Numbered from the stretch's first letter, positions 34,876 to 44,242 are shown. The stretch is DNA of 64,000 nucleotides from Lacticaseibacillus porcinae (GCF_003946305.1 NZ_RHNS01000007.1:1-64000); one strand, 5' to 3'. Numbers and translations: made by a program. The notes: generated by a model from the sequence alone, not told the origin.

Positions 34876-36287
34876 GACGGTTGCCCCTCCAATGGCGTGA
34901 TTTCATCGATGCCGTAATTCAACGTGCTAGGGGCATCAGGCCCTAACACCAAGTTGCGATGACTGAAGTAAACCATCACCCCACCTAATAAACTGAAGAT
35001 CAACAAGTAGGCAATGTTGGAGAACCACAGTTGTCCTGCCGTGGTTGTCGCACTGATCGCATCTTCAATGGTATACAATCCATACACTGTCCAAGGATAA
35101 CGACCAAGTTCAGTGATCAACCACCCACAAGTATTGATCAAAAATGGGACCCACAACGCAATACCTAGTAACCACAATAGCCAACGCTTACTTGACAACG
35201 TATTTTTCTTTGCGCGACTGAACCACAACCCTAATATCGCGACGATCGCTAAGACTACGCCGCCGCCTGACATCACCCGAAACGACCAAAACAAGGTTTT
35301 TGCTGGGACATAATAATCTTTATCTTTGCCATACTTCGCTTGCAACTCCGCATTCGCTTGATCCATGCCTTTCACGGCACCGGAAGTTTTGTGATAAGCT
35401 AACAAGCTCAACAACACTGGCACATCGAGTTGATTGGATACGGTGTGATTTTTGCTATCGATCAACTCGACGACAGTCCAAGCAGCAGGATCTTTGGTGT
35501 TTTTGTAGATCCCTTCAGTGGCAGCAAACTTCATCGGTTGATCTTTAATAATAAATTGCGTTTGCAAATCGCCGACACCGATCGCGCCAACCACTGCTAC
35601 TAAGCCGACAATCAACCCTACCCGCAGCGACCTCAGATAAAATTCTTCGTGATCATGTTTCAGCAGTCGCCATGCTGCCATGCCGGCAACGGCAAAGCCG
35701 GCAGTGGTGAACGCCCCAAAGATCACATGCGGAAATTCCACCCATAATTGCGGATTGGTGATCACCGCACCAAAATCAACGAGCTTCACCCGTCCAGTGG
35801 CTTGATTGATCGCAAAGCCAGTCGGATGTTGCATAAAGGCATTCGCACTTAAGATCCAAATTGCCGAAAGCGTCGTGCCTAACCATACCAACCAAATCAT
35901 CGCGGCGTGCAAGGCTGGCTTGAAGCGATCCCAAGTAAACATCCACAACCCAATGAAGGTCGACTCCATGAAAAAGGCTAACAACGCTTCGATCGCCAAT
36001 GGTGCCCCGAAGATATCCCCCATAAACCGCGAATAATTCGACCAATTCATCCCGAATTGAAATTCTTGAATGATCCCAGTGACCACCCCAACGGCAAAAC
36101 TCAATAAAAAGATCTTGCCCCAAAACAAGGTCATTTGTTTATATAATGGCTTTTTGGTGCGCACAAACATGGTTTCCATGATCGCAGTGACTAACGCCAT
36201 GCCGATACTAAACGGCACAAAGAAAAAATGAAACACCGTGGTCATTGCAAATTGAAACCTGGCTAGCTCTAACACTGATGCTCCCAT
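34872..36287 (-). CDS. cydA: Cytochrome bd quinol oxidase subunit I
   Basis: 471 residues from ATG 36287 (AAGGAAGG, 8-nt spacing), giving the usual start ...SVLELARFQFAMTTVFHFFFVP with the haem b595/d ligand region. Other blocks: QEFQFGMNWSNYSRFMGDIFG, STFIGLWMFTWDR, ELGRYPWTVYGL. It has the short Q-loop form. Oxidises quinol and reduces oxygen; needs externally supplied haem in most lactobacilli. First gene of cydABDC-polyprenyl synthase-menA. Confidence 0.95.
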   Translation of the reverse strand: MGASVLELARFQFAMTTVFHFFFVPFSIGMALVTAIMETMFVRTKKPLYKQMTLFWGKIFLLSFAVGVVTGIIQEFQFGMNWSNYSRFMGDIFGAPLAIEALLAFFMESTFIGLWMFTWDRFKPALHAAMIWLVWLGTTLSAIWILSANAFMQHPTGFAINQATGRVKLVDFGAVITNPQLWVEFPHVIFGAFTTAGFAVAGMAAWRLLKHDHEEFYLRSLRVGLIVGLVAVVGAIGVGDLQTQFIIKDQPMKFAATEGIYKNTKDPAAWTVVELIDSKNHTVSNQLDVPVLLSLLAYHKTSGAVKGMDQANAELQAKYGKDKDYYVPAKTLFWSFRVMSGGGVVLAIVAILGLWFSRAKKNTLSSKRWLLWLLGIALWVPFLINTCGWLITELGRYPWTVYGLYTIEDAISATTTAGQLWFSNIAYLLIFSLLGGVMVYFSHRNLVLGPDAPSTLNYGIDEITPLEGQPS

Positions 36288-36365
36288 ACCTGCCACCTTC
36301 CTTTTCCCCAACTATCCCAATGATGTCCCTTGACACAAAAAATAAGCGCTTACAATCGATGACAT

Positions 36366-36397
36366 AATAATACCGCGGATACATTCAGCACCCGCGG
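36366..36397 (-). terminator. Possible terminator after pdp
   Basis: CCGCGG...CCGCGG stem (loop 13) followed by TATTATT on the minus strand; weak. Confidence 0.4.
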
Positions 36398-36413
36398 CAA
36401 GATTCGTAAACAT

Positions 36414-37715
36414 TTATTTGATAATCTGGTGAACCAATGGCATCACGTTCGGTTTTTGTGCGGTGATGGTGTATGCATCGCGGACCGCATCGACGATCAT
36501 TGCTGGATCTTTTTCAGTGGCATAAGCCACCGCTAAGGTATCCCCGATAGAAACTGGCGTCCCCAGCTTCTTGTGCATCACTAAACCTGCAGTGAGATCT
36601 AAGTCGTCACCTTGTTGCGCACGGCCACCACCGATTTGCATCACTGCAATGCCTAATGCTTTGGTGTCGATTTCCCCAACAAAACCGGCAGCTTCTGCTT
36701 TGATCGCAACTTTTTGGGTCGCTTGTGGCAAACGTCTTGGATCATCGGCAACTCGGACATCCCCACCTTGCGCTTGGATCAATTGTTTAAACGCCCGCAA
36801 AGCGCGTCCATCACGCAAGGCATCTTCTGCCATCCCGATGCCTAGTTCTAAAGTGTCGGCGCGTTTGCCGAGCACTAACATATGTGCCGCTTGGGTCACT
36901 AACAATTGATGGACGTCTTGCGGACCACGGCCTTTTAATACCGCGATAGATTCGGCGACTTCCAGTGAATTGCCGATGGTGATGCCTAGTGGTTGATTCA
37001 TGTCAGTGATCAAGGCGCGGGCTTGCACCCCATTTTGCTCAGCGATGCTGATCAAGGCATGGGCGAGTTTTTCCGCTTGATCATCATCTGACATGAAAGC
37101 ACCATTGCCGCTTTTGACATCAAATAATAAGGCATTGGTACCGCTGGCCAATTTCTTGGACATGATCGACGCGGCGATCAATGGGGTTGAAGCGACAGTG
37201 CCGGTGACATCACGCAACGCATATAACCGCTTGTCCGCAGGAGCCAAGTCCGCACTGGCTTGGGTGATGGCTTGATGGATCGTTGCCACTTGATCGATAA
37301 ACTGTTGGGTGGTGAGTTGGACGTTAAAGCCAGGGATACTTTCCATTTTATCTAAGGTCCCACCGGTGAAGCCGAGACCACGACCAGAGATCATGGGTAC
37401 TGGGACGCCAAGGCTGGCCATCAGTGGCAATAACGGAATGGTCAACTTATCGCCGACGCCACCAGTGGAGTGCTTATCGACTTTGACGCCAGCAATGGCA
37501 CTGAGGTCTAGGCGTTCCCCAGAATTCAGCATCGCTTGGGCCAGTTGACTTTGTTCTGGATCAGTCATGCCGTTAAAATAAATCGCCATTAACATCGCAC
37601 TCATTTGATAATCTGGAATGTGTTCTGCGACGTAATTTTCGATCATCCAATTGATTTCTTCAGCTGTCAAAGCTTTGCGATCGCGTTTTTTGGCGATCAA
37701 GTCGACCATTCGCAT
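36414..37715 (-). CDS. pdp: Pyrimidine-nucleoside phosphorylase
   Basis: 433 residues. Glycosyltransferase family 3 signature SGRGLGFTGGTLDKMESIPG, phosphate-binding KHSTGGVGDKLTIPL, and the C-terminal PYNP domain AEAAGFVGEIDTKALG. Converts uridine/thymidine and phosphate to base and (deoxy)ribose-1-phosphate. Divergent from the adenosine deaminase gene with only 49 bp between starts, so the two may share control. Confidence 0.93.
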   Translation of the reverse strand: MRMVDLIAKKRDRKALTAEEINWMIENYVAEHIPDYQMSAMLMAIYFNGMTDPEQSQLAQAMLNSGERLDLSAIAGVKVDKHSTGGVGDKLTIPLLPLMASLGVPVPMISGRGLGFTGGTLDKMESIPGFNVQLTTQQFIDQVATIHQAITQASADLAPADKRLYALRDVTGTVASTPLIAASIMSKKLASGTNALLFDVKSGNGAFMSDDDQAEKLAHALISIAEQNGVQARALITDMNQPLGITIGNSLEVAESIAVLKGRGPQDVHQLLVTQAAHMLVLGKRADTLELGIGMAEDALRDGRALRAFKQLIQAQGGDVRVADDPRRLPQATQKVAIKAEAAGFVGEIDTKALGIAVMQIGGGRAQQGDDLDLTAGLVMHKKLGTPVSIGDTLAVAYATEKDPAMIVDAVRDAYTITAQKPNVMPLVHQIIK

Positions 37716-37764
37716 GATTTTGCCTCCTATTGTGCTACACTAATTGAAATTGGAGGGTTGCCCC

Positions 37765-38778
37765 ATGACTTCATTGTATCACCACTTGCCGAAAGTTGAA
37801 TTACATTGCCACTTAGATGGGTCGCTGTCGCTTGGTGCGATCCATCAATTAGGAAAAATGGCACACATTGATTTGCCTGCAGACGATGCGGCACTTGCTC
37901 AGCTAGTTCAAGCACCACACGATGCCGAAACGTTAATGGATTACCTGCGGCCTTTTGATGTGATCCGACCGCTGTTGCAGACACCTGAAGCTTTAAAACT
38001 TGCAGCATATGATGTGGCGCGCCAAGCCGCTGAAGAAAATGTTCGCTACATCGAGATCCGCTTTGCCCCTGAGTTTTCGATGGATGCGGGATTATCCGTT
38101 GCGCAAACCATCGACGCTGTGGTCAGTGGCCTGCATCAAGCAATGGGAGAATTTGATCTGGTCGCGGCATGTTTAGTGTGCGGCATGCGCCAATCAGATC
38201 CTGCGCTGAATCAACAGATCTTTCAATCAAGCGCCAAGGTGCCAGGTTTAGCAGGCTTTGATTTTGCTGGCAACGAAGCTGACTATCCCACATCGGTACT
38301 CACCAATACGGTGAAATATGCCCAACACTTAGGCGTGCCACTGACCTTACATGCTGGCGAATGTCATTGCGTTCAAAATATTCGCCAAGCCATAGAACTA
38401 GGCGTCAAACGCATTGGCCATGCGACAGCTTTGCATGATCATCCAGAAGCCATCGCTGAATTCGTTGACGCGCAGGCCTTAGCAGAATTGTGTTTGACCA
38501 GCAATTTGCAGACGAAAGCCGCGGCAAGCTTTGACGACTATCCTTACCCAGAACTCAAGGCCGCGCATGTGCGCATGTGCATCAACACCGACAACCGTAC
38601 AGTGTCCAATACTGATTTGACCCGCGAATATCAATTGTTTGCAGAACACTTCGGCACTAGCATTGAAGACTTCTTACAATTCAATCGCGATGCCTGTGCT
38701 GGGAGTTTCCAATCAAAAGCAGCCATTGCAGCGTTAGATCAGCGCCTGCAACAAGAATATGCGCAATATTTAAGTTAA
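37765..38778 (+). CDS. add: Adenosine deaminase
   Basis: 337 residues from ATG 37765 (GGAGGG, 7-nt spacing). Zinc ligands and catalytic residues: VELHCHLDGSL, LTLHAGE, RIGHATAL and the C-terminal CINTDNRTVSNT with the zinc-binding Asp. Converts adenosine/deoxyadenosine to inosine in purine salvage. Followed by a terminator. Confidence 0.94.
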   Translation: MTSLYHHLPKVELHCHLDGSLSLGAIHQLGKMAHIDLPADDAALAQLVQAPHDAETLMDYLRPFDVIRPLLQTPEALKLAAYDVARQAAEENVRYIEIRFAPEFSMDAGLSVAQTIDAVVSGLHQAMGEFDLVAACLVCGMRQSDPALNQQIFQSSAKVPGLAGFDFAGNEADYPTSVLTNTVKYAQHLGVPLTLHAGECHCVQNIRQAIELGVKRIGHATALHDHPEAIAEFVDAQALAELCLTSNLQTKAAASFDDYPYPELKAAHVRMCINTDNRTVSNTDLTREYQLFAEHFGTSIEDFLQFNRDACAGSFQSKAAIAALDQRLQQEYAQYLS

Positions 38779-38784
38779 CAAAAC

Positions 38785-38812
38785 AGGACCACGCAAGTTG
38801 CGCGGTCCTTTT
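38785..38812 (+). terminator. Rho-independent terminator of add
   Basis: AGGACCACGCA/TGCGCGGTCCT stem with TTTT. Confidence 0.75.
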
Positions 38813-38814
38813 CG

Positions 38815-39255
38815 TTAATGTCGATGCATCGTTAAAATCGGATAAGGCTGGCCTTGTTCATCAATCGGTGAACGACTGACCGTTTGAAAGCCCATATGCT
38901 GATAAAAGCCCACCGCATGAGGATTTTGCTCGTTAACAACGACTGAAGACACGCCGTAACGGTCAAAGGCTAGTTGCACCAGTTGTTTGCCAAGTCCCAG
39001 CCCTTGCACATCCGGATCTAAAAATAACATTTCTAGTTTGTTACCAGCGATACCCATAAAGCCGACTGGACGTGCACCATCAAAGGCAACAACTAGGATG
39101 GGGACCTGCTGTAAAGCCTGGGGCACATATTTTTGAATGTCTGCAATTTCATCGGCACTTAAAAACTGGTGGGTCGCCGTCACCGAGCGTTGCCAAAGGT
39201 CAACTAACGGCTGAATCAAAGCAGCTTCGCGATGTGAGATCACAGTTAACTTCAT
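38815..39255 (-). CDS. GNAT family N-acetyltransferase
   Basis: 146 residues. Acetyl-CoA binding FLDPDVQGLGLGKQLVQLA and C-terminal VVNEQNPHAVGFYQHMGFQ. Resembles YjgM-type acetyltransferases. Nine bp downstream of the Eis-like gene, so co-transcribed. Substrate unknown. Confidence 0.87.
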   Translation of the reverse strand: MKLTVISHREAALIQPLVDLWQRSVTATHQFLSADEIADIQKYVPQALQQVPILVVAFDGARPVGFMGIAGNKLEMLFLDPDVQGLGLGKQLVQLAFDRYGVSSVVVNEQNPHAVGFYQHMGFQTVSRSPIDEQGQPYPILTMHRH

Positions 39256-39264
39256 CGCTGACCT

Positions 39265-40431
39265 CTAGAAATAATCGTAAAGTTGGGTTTGATGGGGAAT
39301 AAAAATATCCGACAACACGCCGATGGCATAAGCATCCCCATCAACTAACCCTAAGTTGTACAATTCGCGCAACCGCCGCACCCCAAACGTTGCTTTCACC
39401 AACTGCTGTTCGGACAAGGTGACTGCTGGGGTGCCTTTTTTCACTGACTTAAAGCTGACTTGGCCGTCATTGATCGCCAATTCCCACAAGCCGTTGTTTT
39501 CAGCAATGAAGTCATCATTGACTTGCATGATCACTGGCGCCAAATCACTGACTTGGTAAGGATAACGTTGCATAAAGTCTTTAAGATCAACGATACGCGC
39601 CATCATATAAGCAGCTGCCGAACTCTTCAACACCAAAGGCTCTGGGAATAAGTCATGCAATGATTCCGGATTACCAGTGGTATAGACAAACTTCGCAAAT
39701 GCTGAGCGATGCGCCCCGACAAAACGCCCTAACGCGATCAACGCATCCAAATCATCATGCATCAATTCATGCAAGATGAAGGTATCCCCAGCGCGTTCAT
39801 AAATCACGTAACCAGTGGCGCGATCACCCATCATCGCCACCGCGACTTCGCGTTGTGGATAGTGATCAGCGAGGTTCAACCACCACCAGTCAGCGCGCAA
39901 CAAGCCGCCGCGCGTCGACACTTTGTTGCGATCGTAAACTTCTTGCATCGCTGGGATCGCAGCGGCAAAGCGCATGCGCTTCACTGAGATCGCGGCGTTT
40001 GGCCGTGGCACTTTCGGAAAGTCGCTGGCGTTTAATTCATGGGTGACTTGATCAAAAGCCCCTTCATAACCGAACCGGCGATAAAACGTCGCGGAAAATG
40101 GTGCCAAGTACGACAAGGTCTCACCGTTTTCCCGCATTTTAGCAAAAGCTTCGTGCATGATCGCAGTGATGCCGCCATTGCCACCAGCTTCTGGGTAGCT
40201 GGCGACATAACCAATGCCGCTCATTTTATAATTGACGCCGGCAAAGTCGACCGCAAAGTTCGTGGACAACAACCCACTTTGCAAAGGTTCGCCGATCCCC
40301 CAAGCATCTGAATGGGCATAAAGGCTAGCAAAAGCGGCATCGCGATTAGGCGATTGCGGCTTGTTAAAAGCGTAACGCGCCAGTGCATAGAATTCTGCTT
40401 CTTGGGCTTCTTGTAGTAATTGAACCGTCAT
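39265..40431 (-). CDS. Eis-type multi-domain GNAT acetyltransferase
   Basis: 388 residues. Two GNAT folds followed by a sterol-carrier-like C-terminal domain, the layout of mycobacterial Eis. The acetyl-CoA site is IGYVASYPEAGGNGGITAIMHEAFAKM and LAPFSATFYRRFGYE is the usual Eis block. Ends in a carboxylate-terminated YDYF, consistent with the C-terminal carboxylate acting in Eis catalysis. Start behind AAGGAGG. Could acetylate aminoglycosides or amines; not tested. Confidence 0.85.
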   Translation of the reverse strand: MTVQLLQEAQEAEFYALARYAFNKPQSPNRDAAFASLYAHSDAWGIGEPLQSGLLSTNFAVDFAGVNYKMSGIGYVASYPEAGGNGGITAIMHEAFAKMRENGETLSYLAPFSATFYRRFGYEGAFDQVTHELNASDFPKVPRPNAAISVKRMRFAAAIPAMQEVYDRNKVSTRGGLLRADWWWLNLADHYPQREVAVAMMGDRATGYVIYERAGDTFILHELMHDDLDALIALGRFVGAHRSAFAKFVYTTGNPESLHDLFPEPLVLKSSAAAYMMARIVDLKDFMQRYPYQVSDLAPVIMQVNDDFIAENNGLWELAINDGQVSFKSVKKGTPAVTLSEQQLVKATFGVRRLRELYNLGLVDGDAYAIGVLSDIFIPHQTQLYDYF

Positions 40432-40593
40432 CAGTTTCCTCCTTGTAAAGCGCTTTTGTAATTAGTATAGACCAATTCACCCAACTTTGCATCTTTAGAA
40501 ATCTTCAAGCAACCGTTCACAAAATCATCACAACAGCTTGGAAATTCGACCACATTCACTTGGTACATTAAGATCATCGAAAGGATGAGTGCG

Positions 40594-40836
40594 ATGTTAC
40601 TGAATGAATTAGATGTGTTTGCGGCCCAACTTGAGGCGATCAATTATCCTAATATCCAAGCGCGCACCGAAGAAGGCGCAGAATTGGTGATCCACACCAA
40701 TCAAAAACAGCGCGAAGACCCGGCCTTTTGGCAAAGTATTCGCGCAATTTTAAAAGCACAATTATGGGTGCCAGTGTCAAAAACTTGGCATCAGCTGTCT
40801 GATTCTGATTGGTTAACGCCTAGCCCTGCCATTTAG
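40594..40836 (+). CDS. Hypothetical 80-residue protein
   Basis: MLLNELDVFAAQLEAINYPN..., acidic-to-neutral, no signal peptide. ATG 40594 follows AAAGGA with 8-nt spacing. The 3' end overlaps the convergent gene by 17 bp. No family recognised. Confidence 0.6.
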   Translation: MLLNELDVFAAQLEAINYPNIQARTEEGAELVIHTNQKQREDPAFWQSIRAILKAQLWVPVSKTWHQLSDSDWLTPSPAI

Positions 40837-41308
40837 TAAAGGTGTGCGCCGCAACAATCAAGGTGACCATGGCATCAGGTGACAACACGCTGGCTTCAGT
40901 TTCAATATGGCAAGTGGTAGCAACAGCGCCGATCACTTCTAAGCCGAACTTGATAATGTTCAAGTCTTTTTTAGGGGCGTAGCCATTTTCAAAAACTGGT
41001 TCGTGGTTATAGGTGAAGTTGAGGTGATCTTCAGTGATCGAGCCATCCACATGGTTGACCATGACGCGATCTTCAAGTTCGGAAAGTGGCGCTTTGTCAG
41101 CCAACAAGTTTAACTTGTGATCAGATTCATGGCGATCATAGTGGCCTTGTAAGGTATCTAAGTAGGCTGCTGCTGGGTGCTTTAACACCTTTAAATAATC
41201 GACAACAGCTTGGACTTTGGTTTCTGGAAATGCGACTGATTTTGCTAACAGCGCATCTGATTGGGCTTCCAGCCAGTCAGCTAATTCACTAATGCTATAT
41301 TGCTCCAT
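40820..41308 (-). CDS. Hypothetical 162-residue cytosolic protein
   Basis: Helical N-terminal half (MEQYSISELADWLEAQ...), mixed C-terminal half, no membrane segment. ATG 41308 behind GGAGG. No family recognised. Confidence 0.75.
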   Translation of the reverse strand: MEQYSISELADWLEAQSDALLAKSVAFPETKVQAVVDYLKVLKHPAAAYLDTLQGHYDRHESDHKLNLLADKAPLSELEDRVMVNHVDGSITEDHLNFTYNHEPVFENGYAPKKDLNIIKFGLEVIGAVATTCHIETEASVLSPDAMVTLIVAAHTFTKWQG

Positions 41309-41435
41309 GGGGACCTCCAGTTAACTTTTCTGGTAACCATTGTATCATTAAGTGCTCCAACTGTAACCCAGTGGTAACCTCAAAGCTTGTGAAAAAGATT
41401 ATACTAAAGTTAGAAAGATTGAGGAGGGATGCAGT

Positions 41436-41603
41436 GTGACAACACCAACAAAAGAATTACCGATGTATGATGCTTTTGGGAAGCCAACCGAATTAAAGCC
41501 CAAGATCACTTACAAGTTGCGGGTGAAAAATGGTTATATCTTGGCGTTGTTGCCTGATCAACATCAACGCCGGCTCCCGAATCTTCTGGTCGATCACAAA
41601 TAA
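41436..41603 (+). CDS. Small protein, 55 residues, GTG start
   Basis: GTG 41436 follows GAGGAGGG with 7-nt spacing; a TATACT box lies at about 41399. Product starts M-TTPTKELPMYDAFGKPTE and contains KITYKLRVKNGYILALLPD, a beta-rich, basic chain. A terminator follows directly. Translation signals and termination support a real gene; function unknown. Confidence 0.65.
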   Translation: MTTPTKELPMYDAFGKPTELKPKITYKLRVKNGYILALLPDQHQRRLPNLLVDHK

Positions 41604-41610
41604 ATCACCT

Positions 41611-41638
41611 CAGCCAAGGCATATGCCTTGGCTGTTTT
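41611..41638 (+). terminator. Rho-independent terminator
   Basis: CAGCCAAGGC-AT-GCCTTGGCTG stem with TTTT after the 55-residue gene. Confidence 0.85.
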
Positions 41639-41640
41639 AT

Positions 41641-41838
41641 TACAAGTGATTGAAAATGGGGACTCCAGCTGGCTCGTCGTACCGTCGTGAGGGTCCTCGA
41701 GAAAGCTAGCCTGGATGTCTCGCTTCGCTCGCCACCAGCCGGATCTTTCTCTGCGGTTTCTCGTAAGCGGTAAACCGCTAACGAGAATCTCACTACGGTA
41801 CGACGGCCAGCTTCCGTCCCCATTTTCGATCACTTGTA
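41641..41838 (-). repeat. Stand-alone B-shell palindromic element
   Basis: TACAAGTGAT...GGGGA (41641-41661) pairs with TCCCC...CACTTGTA (ends 41838). The core holds the hairpin CTCG-TAAGCGGTAAACCGCTAA-CGAG and the H4-type hairpin. Same family as the B halves of the composite copies but without A-shell, inverted relative to copies 4 and 5. Confidence 0.85.
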
Positions 41839-41877
41839 CGCTCGCAGGAACGCAAATGTGTTGACGTTAAATTTGAG

Positions 41878-42780
41878 TTAACTTTCTGGTGCTTTAGGCT
41901 CCATTAAGCTCATTAAAATGACTGCCACGATGATGATCACGCCACCGAGTAATTCAGCACCAGTCAACACAAAGCCCATAAACAATACTGATGTCAACGT
42001 TGCGCCAAGGGGTTCAAAGGCATCAAGCAAACTGACAGCGGTGACGGAAACATATTGCAACGCCATCAAATACAACAAATATGCCACAATGGTTCCGGCG
42101 ATGACGACAAAGGCATAAGCACCCCACTCAAACGTGGATAAGTGCGGAATCCTGGTCCACCAAGGAGTTTTGATTGACAGCAACAAGCCACCTAATAACT
42201 GCGCCCAAGCCGTTACCGTCAGCGGCGAATAAGTTTCCAGTAGCGCCGCTGGCAAAATCGCATAAGCAGCGGCAGCTAGTGCAGACAACAACCCCCACAT
42301 CAACGCTTGCGGGCTAATAGCCAGTTGCGTGAGATGGCCTTTGGTCACGACTAACAAGGTTCCAAACATCGCAAGCGCAATGATCAACACATCCACCCGG
42401 CGAGGCAATTCGCGGGTTTTTAACGCGACGTAAATAACGACGACGACTGGCGAAAGAAACTGTAAAATCGTGGCGGTTGGCGCATTGGCCACGGCTACGG
42501 CTTTATAATAAATATATTGCATGGCGATCATCCCAAATAAAATGAACACCACCATTTGCGTCGCGGCTTTTTTGTTTTGCCAAGGGGCGAGGACTTTTTT
42601 ACCGTCGATGACCAAAGCTAACACCATGGATACAACGCCTGCGATCACCATTTTTGAGCTGATCAACCAGCCGACGCTCATATTATGAGCAAATAAAATT
42701 TCACTAGCAGGCCCTGAGATCCCCCATAGCAATGCCGCTGCCATCCCCATGAAGATCCCTAATAATCGTTTCTTGCGCAT
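41878..42780 (-). CDS. DMT superfamily (EamA) transporter
   Basis: 300 residues from ATG 42780 (TTGGAG, 6-nt spacing). Ten membrane helices in two EamA repeats, N-terminal GIFMGMAAALLWGISGPASEIL. Probable metabolite or drug exporter; substrate not deducible. Confidence 0.88.
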   Translation of the reverse strand: MRKKRLLGIFMGMAAALLWGISGPASEILFAHNMSVGWLISSKMVIAGVVSMVLALVIDGKKVLAPWQNKKAATQMVVFILFGMIAMQYIYYKAVAVANAPTATILQFLSPVVVVIYVALKTRELPRRVDVLIIALAMFGTLLVVTKGHLTQLAISPQALMWGLLSALAAAAYAILPAALLETYSPLTVTAWAQLLGGLLLSIKTPWWTRIPHLSTFEWGAYAFVVIAGTIVAYLLYLMALQYVSVTAVSLLDAFEPLGATLTSVLFMGFVLTGAELLGGVIIIVAVILMSLMEPKAPES

Positions 42781-42828
42781 AGTCGACTCCAACGTTTTTC
42801 TTCATTGTAACATGCATGCCTATCTACT

Positions 42829-42862
42829 AAATGGCAGTCGATGGCAATTTGTCAATCGATCC
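42829..42862 (+). repeat. Family C short repeat, copy 2
   Basis: TAAATGGCAGTCGATGG and AATTTGTCAATCGAT, related to segments at 9314-9343 and 52010-52041; the two halves form an imperfect CGAT/ATCG dyad. Confidence 0.5.
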
Positions 42863-42883
42863 TTTGAAAACAATTATCCTGTT

Positions 42884-43015
42884 GGTGAAATCTGCGGCAT
42901 CCGCAGATTTCACCGGCAAAGTTCAAGACAAGTGGTTTGCTTGGCTTGAACTTTAGACGCAAGAACCTCGGCCGGCTTTGCCGATTTCTGCATTCTCCCA
43001 CACTGGCAACTTGTC
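42884..43015 (+). repeat. Partial palindromic element related to the A-shell core
   Basis: Perfect hairpin GGTGAAATCTGCGG (42884-42897)/CCGCAGATTTCACC (42901-42914), then AAGTTCAAGACAAG / CTTGGCTTGAACTT, then GGCCGGCTTTGCCGATTTCTG and CACTGGCAACTTG, blocks also present in copies 1 and 2. Confidence 0.7.
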
Positions 43016-43060
43016 TCGTTTGCTGTAAGGGTGCCTGCTATTCAATATGAAACGGCAAAT

Positions 43061-43090
43061 AAAAAGAGCCAAGGCAAAAGCCTCAGCTCT
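43061..43090 (-). terminator. Rho-independent terminator of uspA-like gene
   Basis: AGAGCTGAGGC/GCCTTGGCTCT followed by TTTTT on the minus strand. Confidence 0.75.
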
Positions 43091-43098
43091 AATGGCGA

Positions 43099-43545
43099 TT
43101 AAGCAGTTTTGACGATCAACACATCACAAGGTGCTGTGCGGTTGACATATTCAGTCACAGAACCGACCAAGACACGTTCCATAGCGTTTAAGCCAGTAGC
43201 GCCAATGATGATCAAGTCGATTTTATGATCATGTGGGAAGTCCGTTGCGATAACGGTTTTGGGATTGCCAAAACGAACGTGAATGGCAACATCTTCCAAG
43301 CCAGCTTTTTTCGCCCGCTCAGATAACCCGTTCAGGTAGCTTTCGGCATCTTGGGTGAGTTGGTAAACCGCGTCACCGGAGATCATGCCACCATAACCGC
43401 CGATGAACTGCTTGGTGTCGAGGACGTTCAAAATATCCAAATGTGCATGGTTTGCCGCAGCGACTTTCACCGCTTTTTGAAAGGCAAGCTCTGCTTCATC
43501 TGAGCCATCAACTGGCACTAATAATTGATTATATTCTTGGTCCAT
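43099..43545 (-). CDS. Universal stress protein UspA family
   Basis: 148 residues from ATG 43545 (AAAGGAAGTG). Begins YNQLLVPVDGSDEAELAFQKAV; ATP-binding GATGLNAMERVLVGSVTEYVNRTAPCDVLIV fits G-2x-G-9x-G-S/T, so an ATP-binding Usp. A cre-like palindrome GCAAGCGCTTGC lies 78 bp upstream. Confidence 0.92.
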   Translation of the reverse strand: MDQEYNQLLVPVDGSDEAELAFQKAVKVAAANHAHLDILNVLDTKQFIGGYGGMISGDAVYQLTQDAESYLNGLSERAKKAGLEDVAIHVRFGNPKTVIATDFPHDHKIDLIIIGATGLNAMERVLVGSVTEYVNRTAPCDVLIVKTA

Positions 43546-43622
43546 CTGATCACTTCCTTTATTCTTATAAGTTAAGCGTAAGCCAACGCGGCGGTGAAAA
43601 CAAGTCTTAGCTTTTAAATTTA

Positions 43623-43634
43623 GCAAGCGCTTGC
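43623..43634. promoter_or_regulatory. cre-like palindrome
   Basis: GCAAGCGCTTGC, perfect 12-bp palindrome between the divergent uspA-like and HTH genes; it could let CcpA act on either. Confidence 0.45.
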
Positions 43635-43807
43635 GCAGCGACAAAAGATCGGCGTTATTACCAATGACTTGCAAACGCGAACAATGCCCACCAAGTAATA
43701 AAAAATTAAATAAATTCTGCGGATAACGATTGCATTTTGTGCGATAAAAAGTTAAATTATAATGTGTAACAAAAGCAACAAAATTTTGGAATCGTGGTGA
43801 AAACAAA

Positions 43808-44209
43808 ATGACAGAAACTGTTGGGAGCGCCTTACGCCAAACTCGTAAGAACCGCGGCGAGTCCATCGTCGAAGTGGCTAAGGCAACGCACACTTCCCCT
43901 GCTAGCTTCACGAAGTGGGAGAACGACCAAACTGTTCCTAGCGAACGTAGCATCCGCAAACTCGCTGAATATTATGATAGTGATCCATTAGCCATTTTAG
44001 CTTTAGCATATCCAGATAAATATGCCAAAGCCAAGAATGCTTTGCCTGATATCGAAGGCAAAACGATCATTCGCTTAGAAGACCTGTTGAGCAACAACAC
44101 TGTATTGACCTATAATGATCAACTCTTGTCAGCTGCGAAAAAAGAACTCGTCGCAAGTTTTGCCGCTGGTCTTGTGATCGCAAGTACCAACGCCTCAGAA
44201 GTTGAATAA
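43808..44209 (+). CDS. XRE-family transcriptional regulator
   Basis: 133 residues. N-terminal Cro/C1-type helix-turn-helix (about 6-60): ALRQTRKNRGESIVEVAKATHTSPASFTKWENDQTVPSERSIRKLAEYY. The C-terminal ~65 residues have no recognised ligand domain. Divergent from uspA. Target unknown. Confidence 0.88.
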   Translation: MTETVGSALRQTRKNRGESIVEVAKATHTSPASFTKWENDQTVPSERSIRKLAEYYDSDPLAILALAYPDKYAKAKNALPDIEGKTIIRLEDLLSNNTVLTYNDQLLSAAKKELVASFAAGLVIASTNASEVE

Positions 44210-44242
44210 CATGGCGCATCTTGAAAAAGTTATGCGCGCCAC

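Noticed and set aside
40440-40460. cre site before the Eis-like gene (GTAAAGCGCTTTTG)
   Set aside because: The AAGCGCTT core is good, but both flanks deviate from the cre consensus, and it lies almost at the ribosome site.
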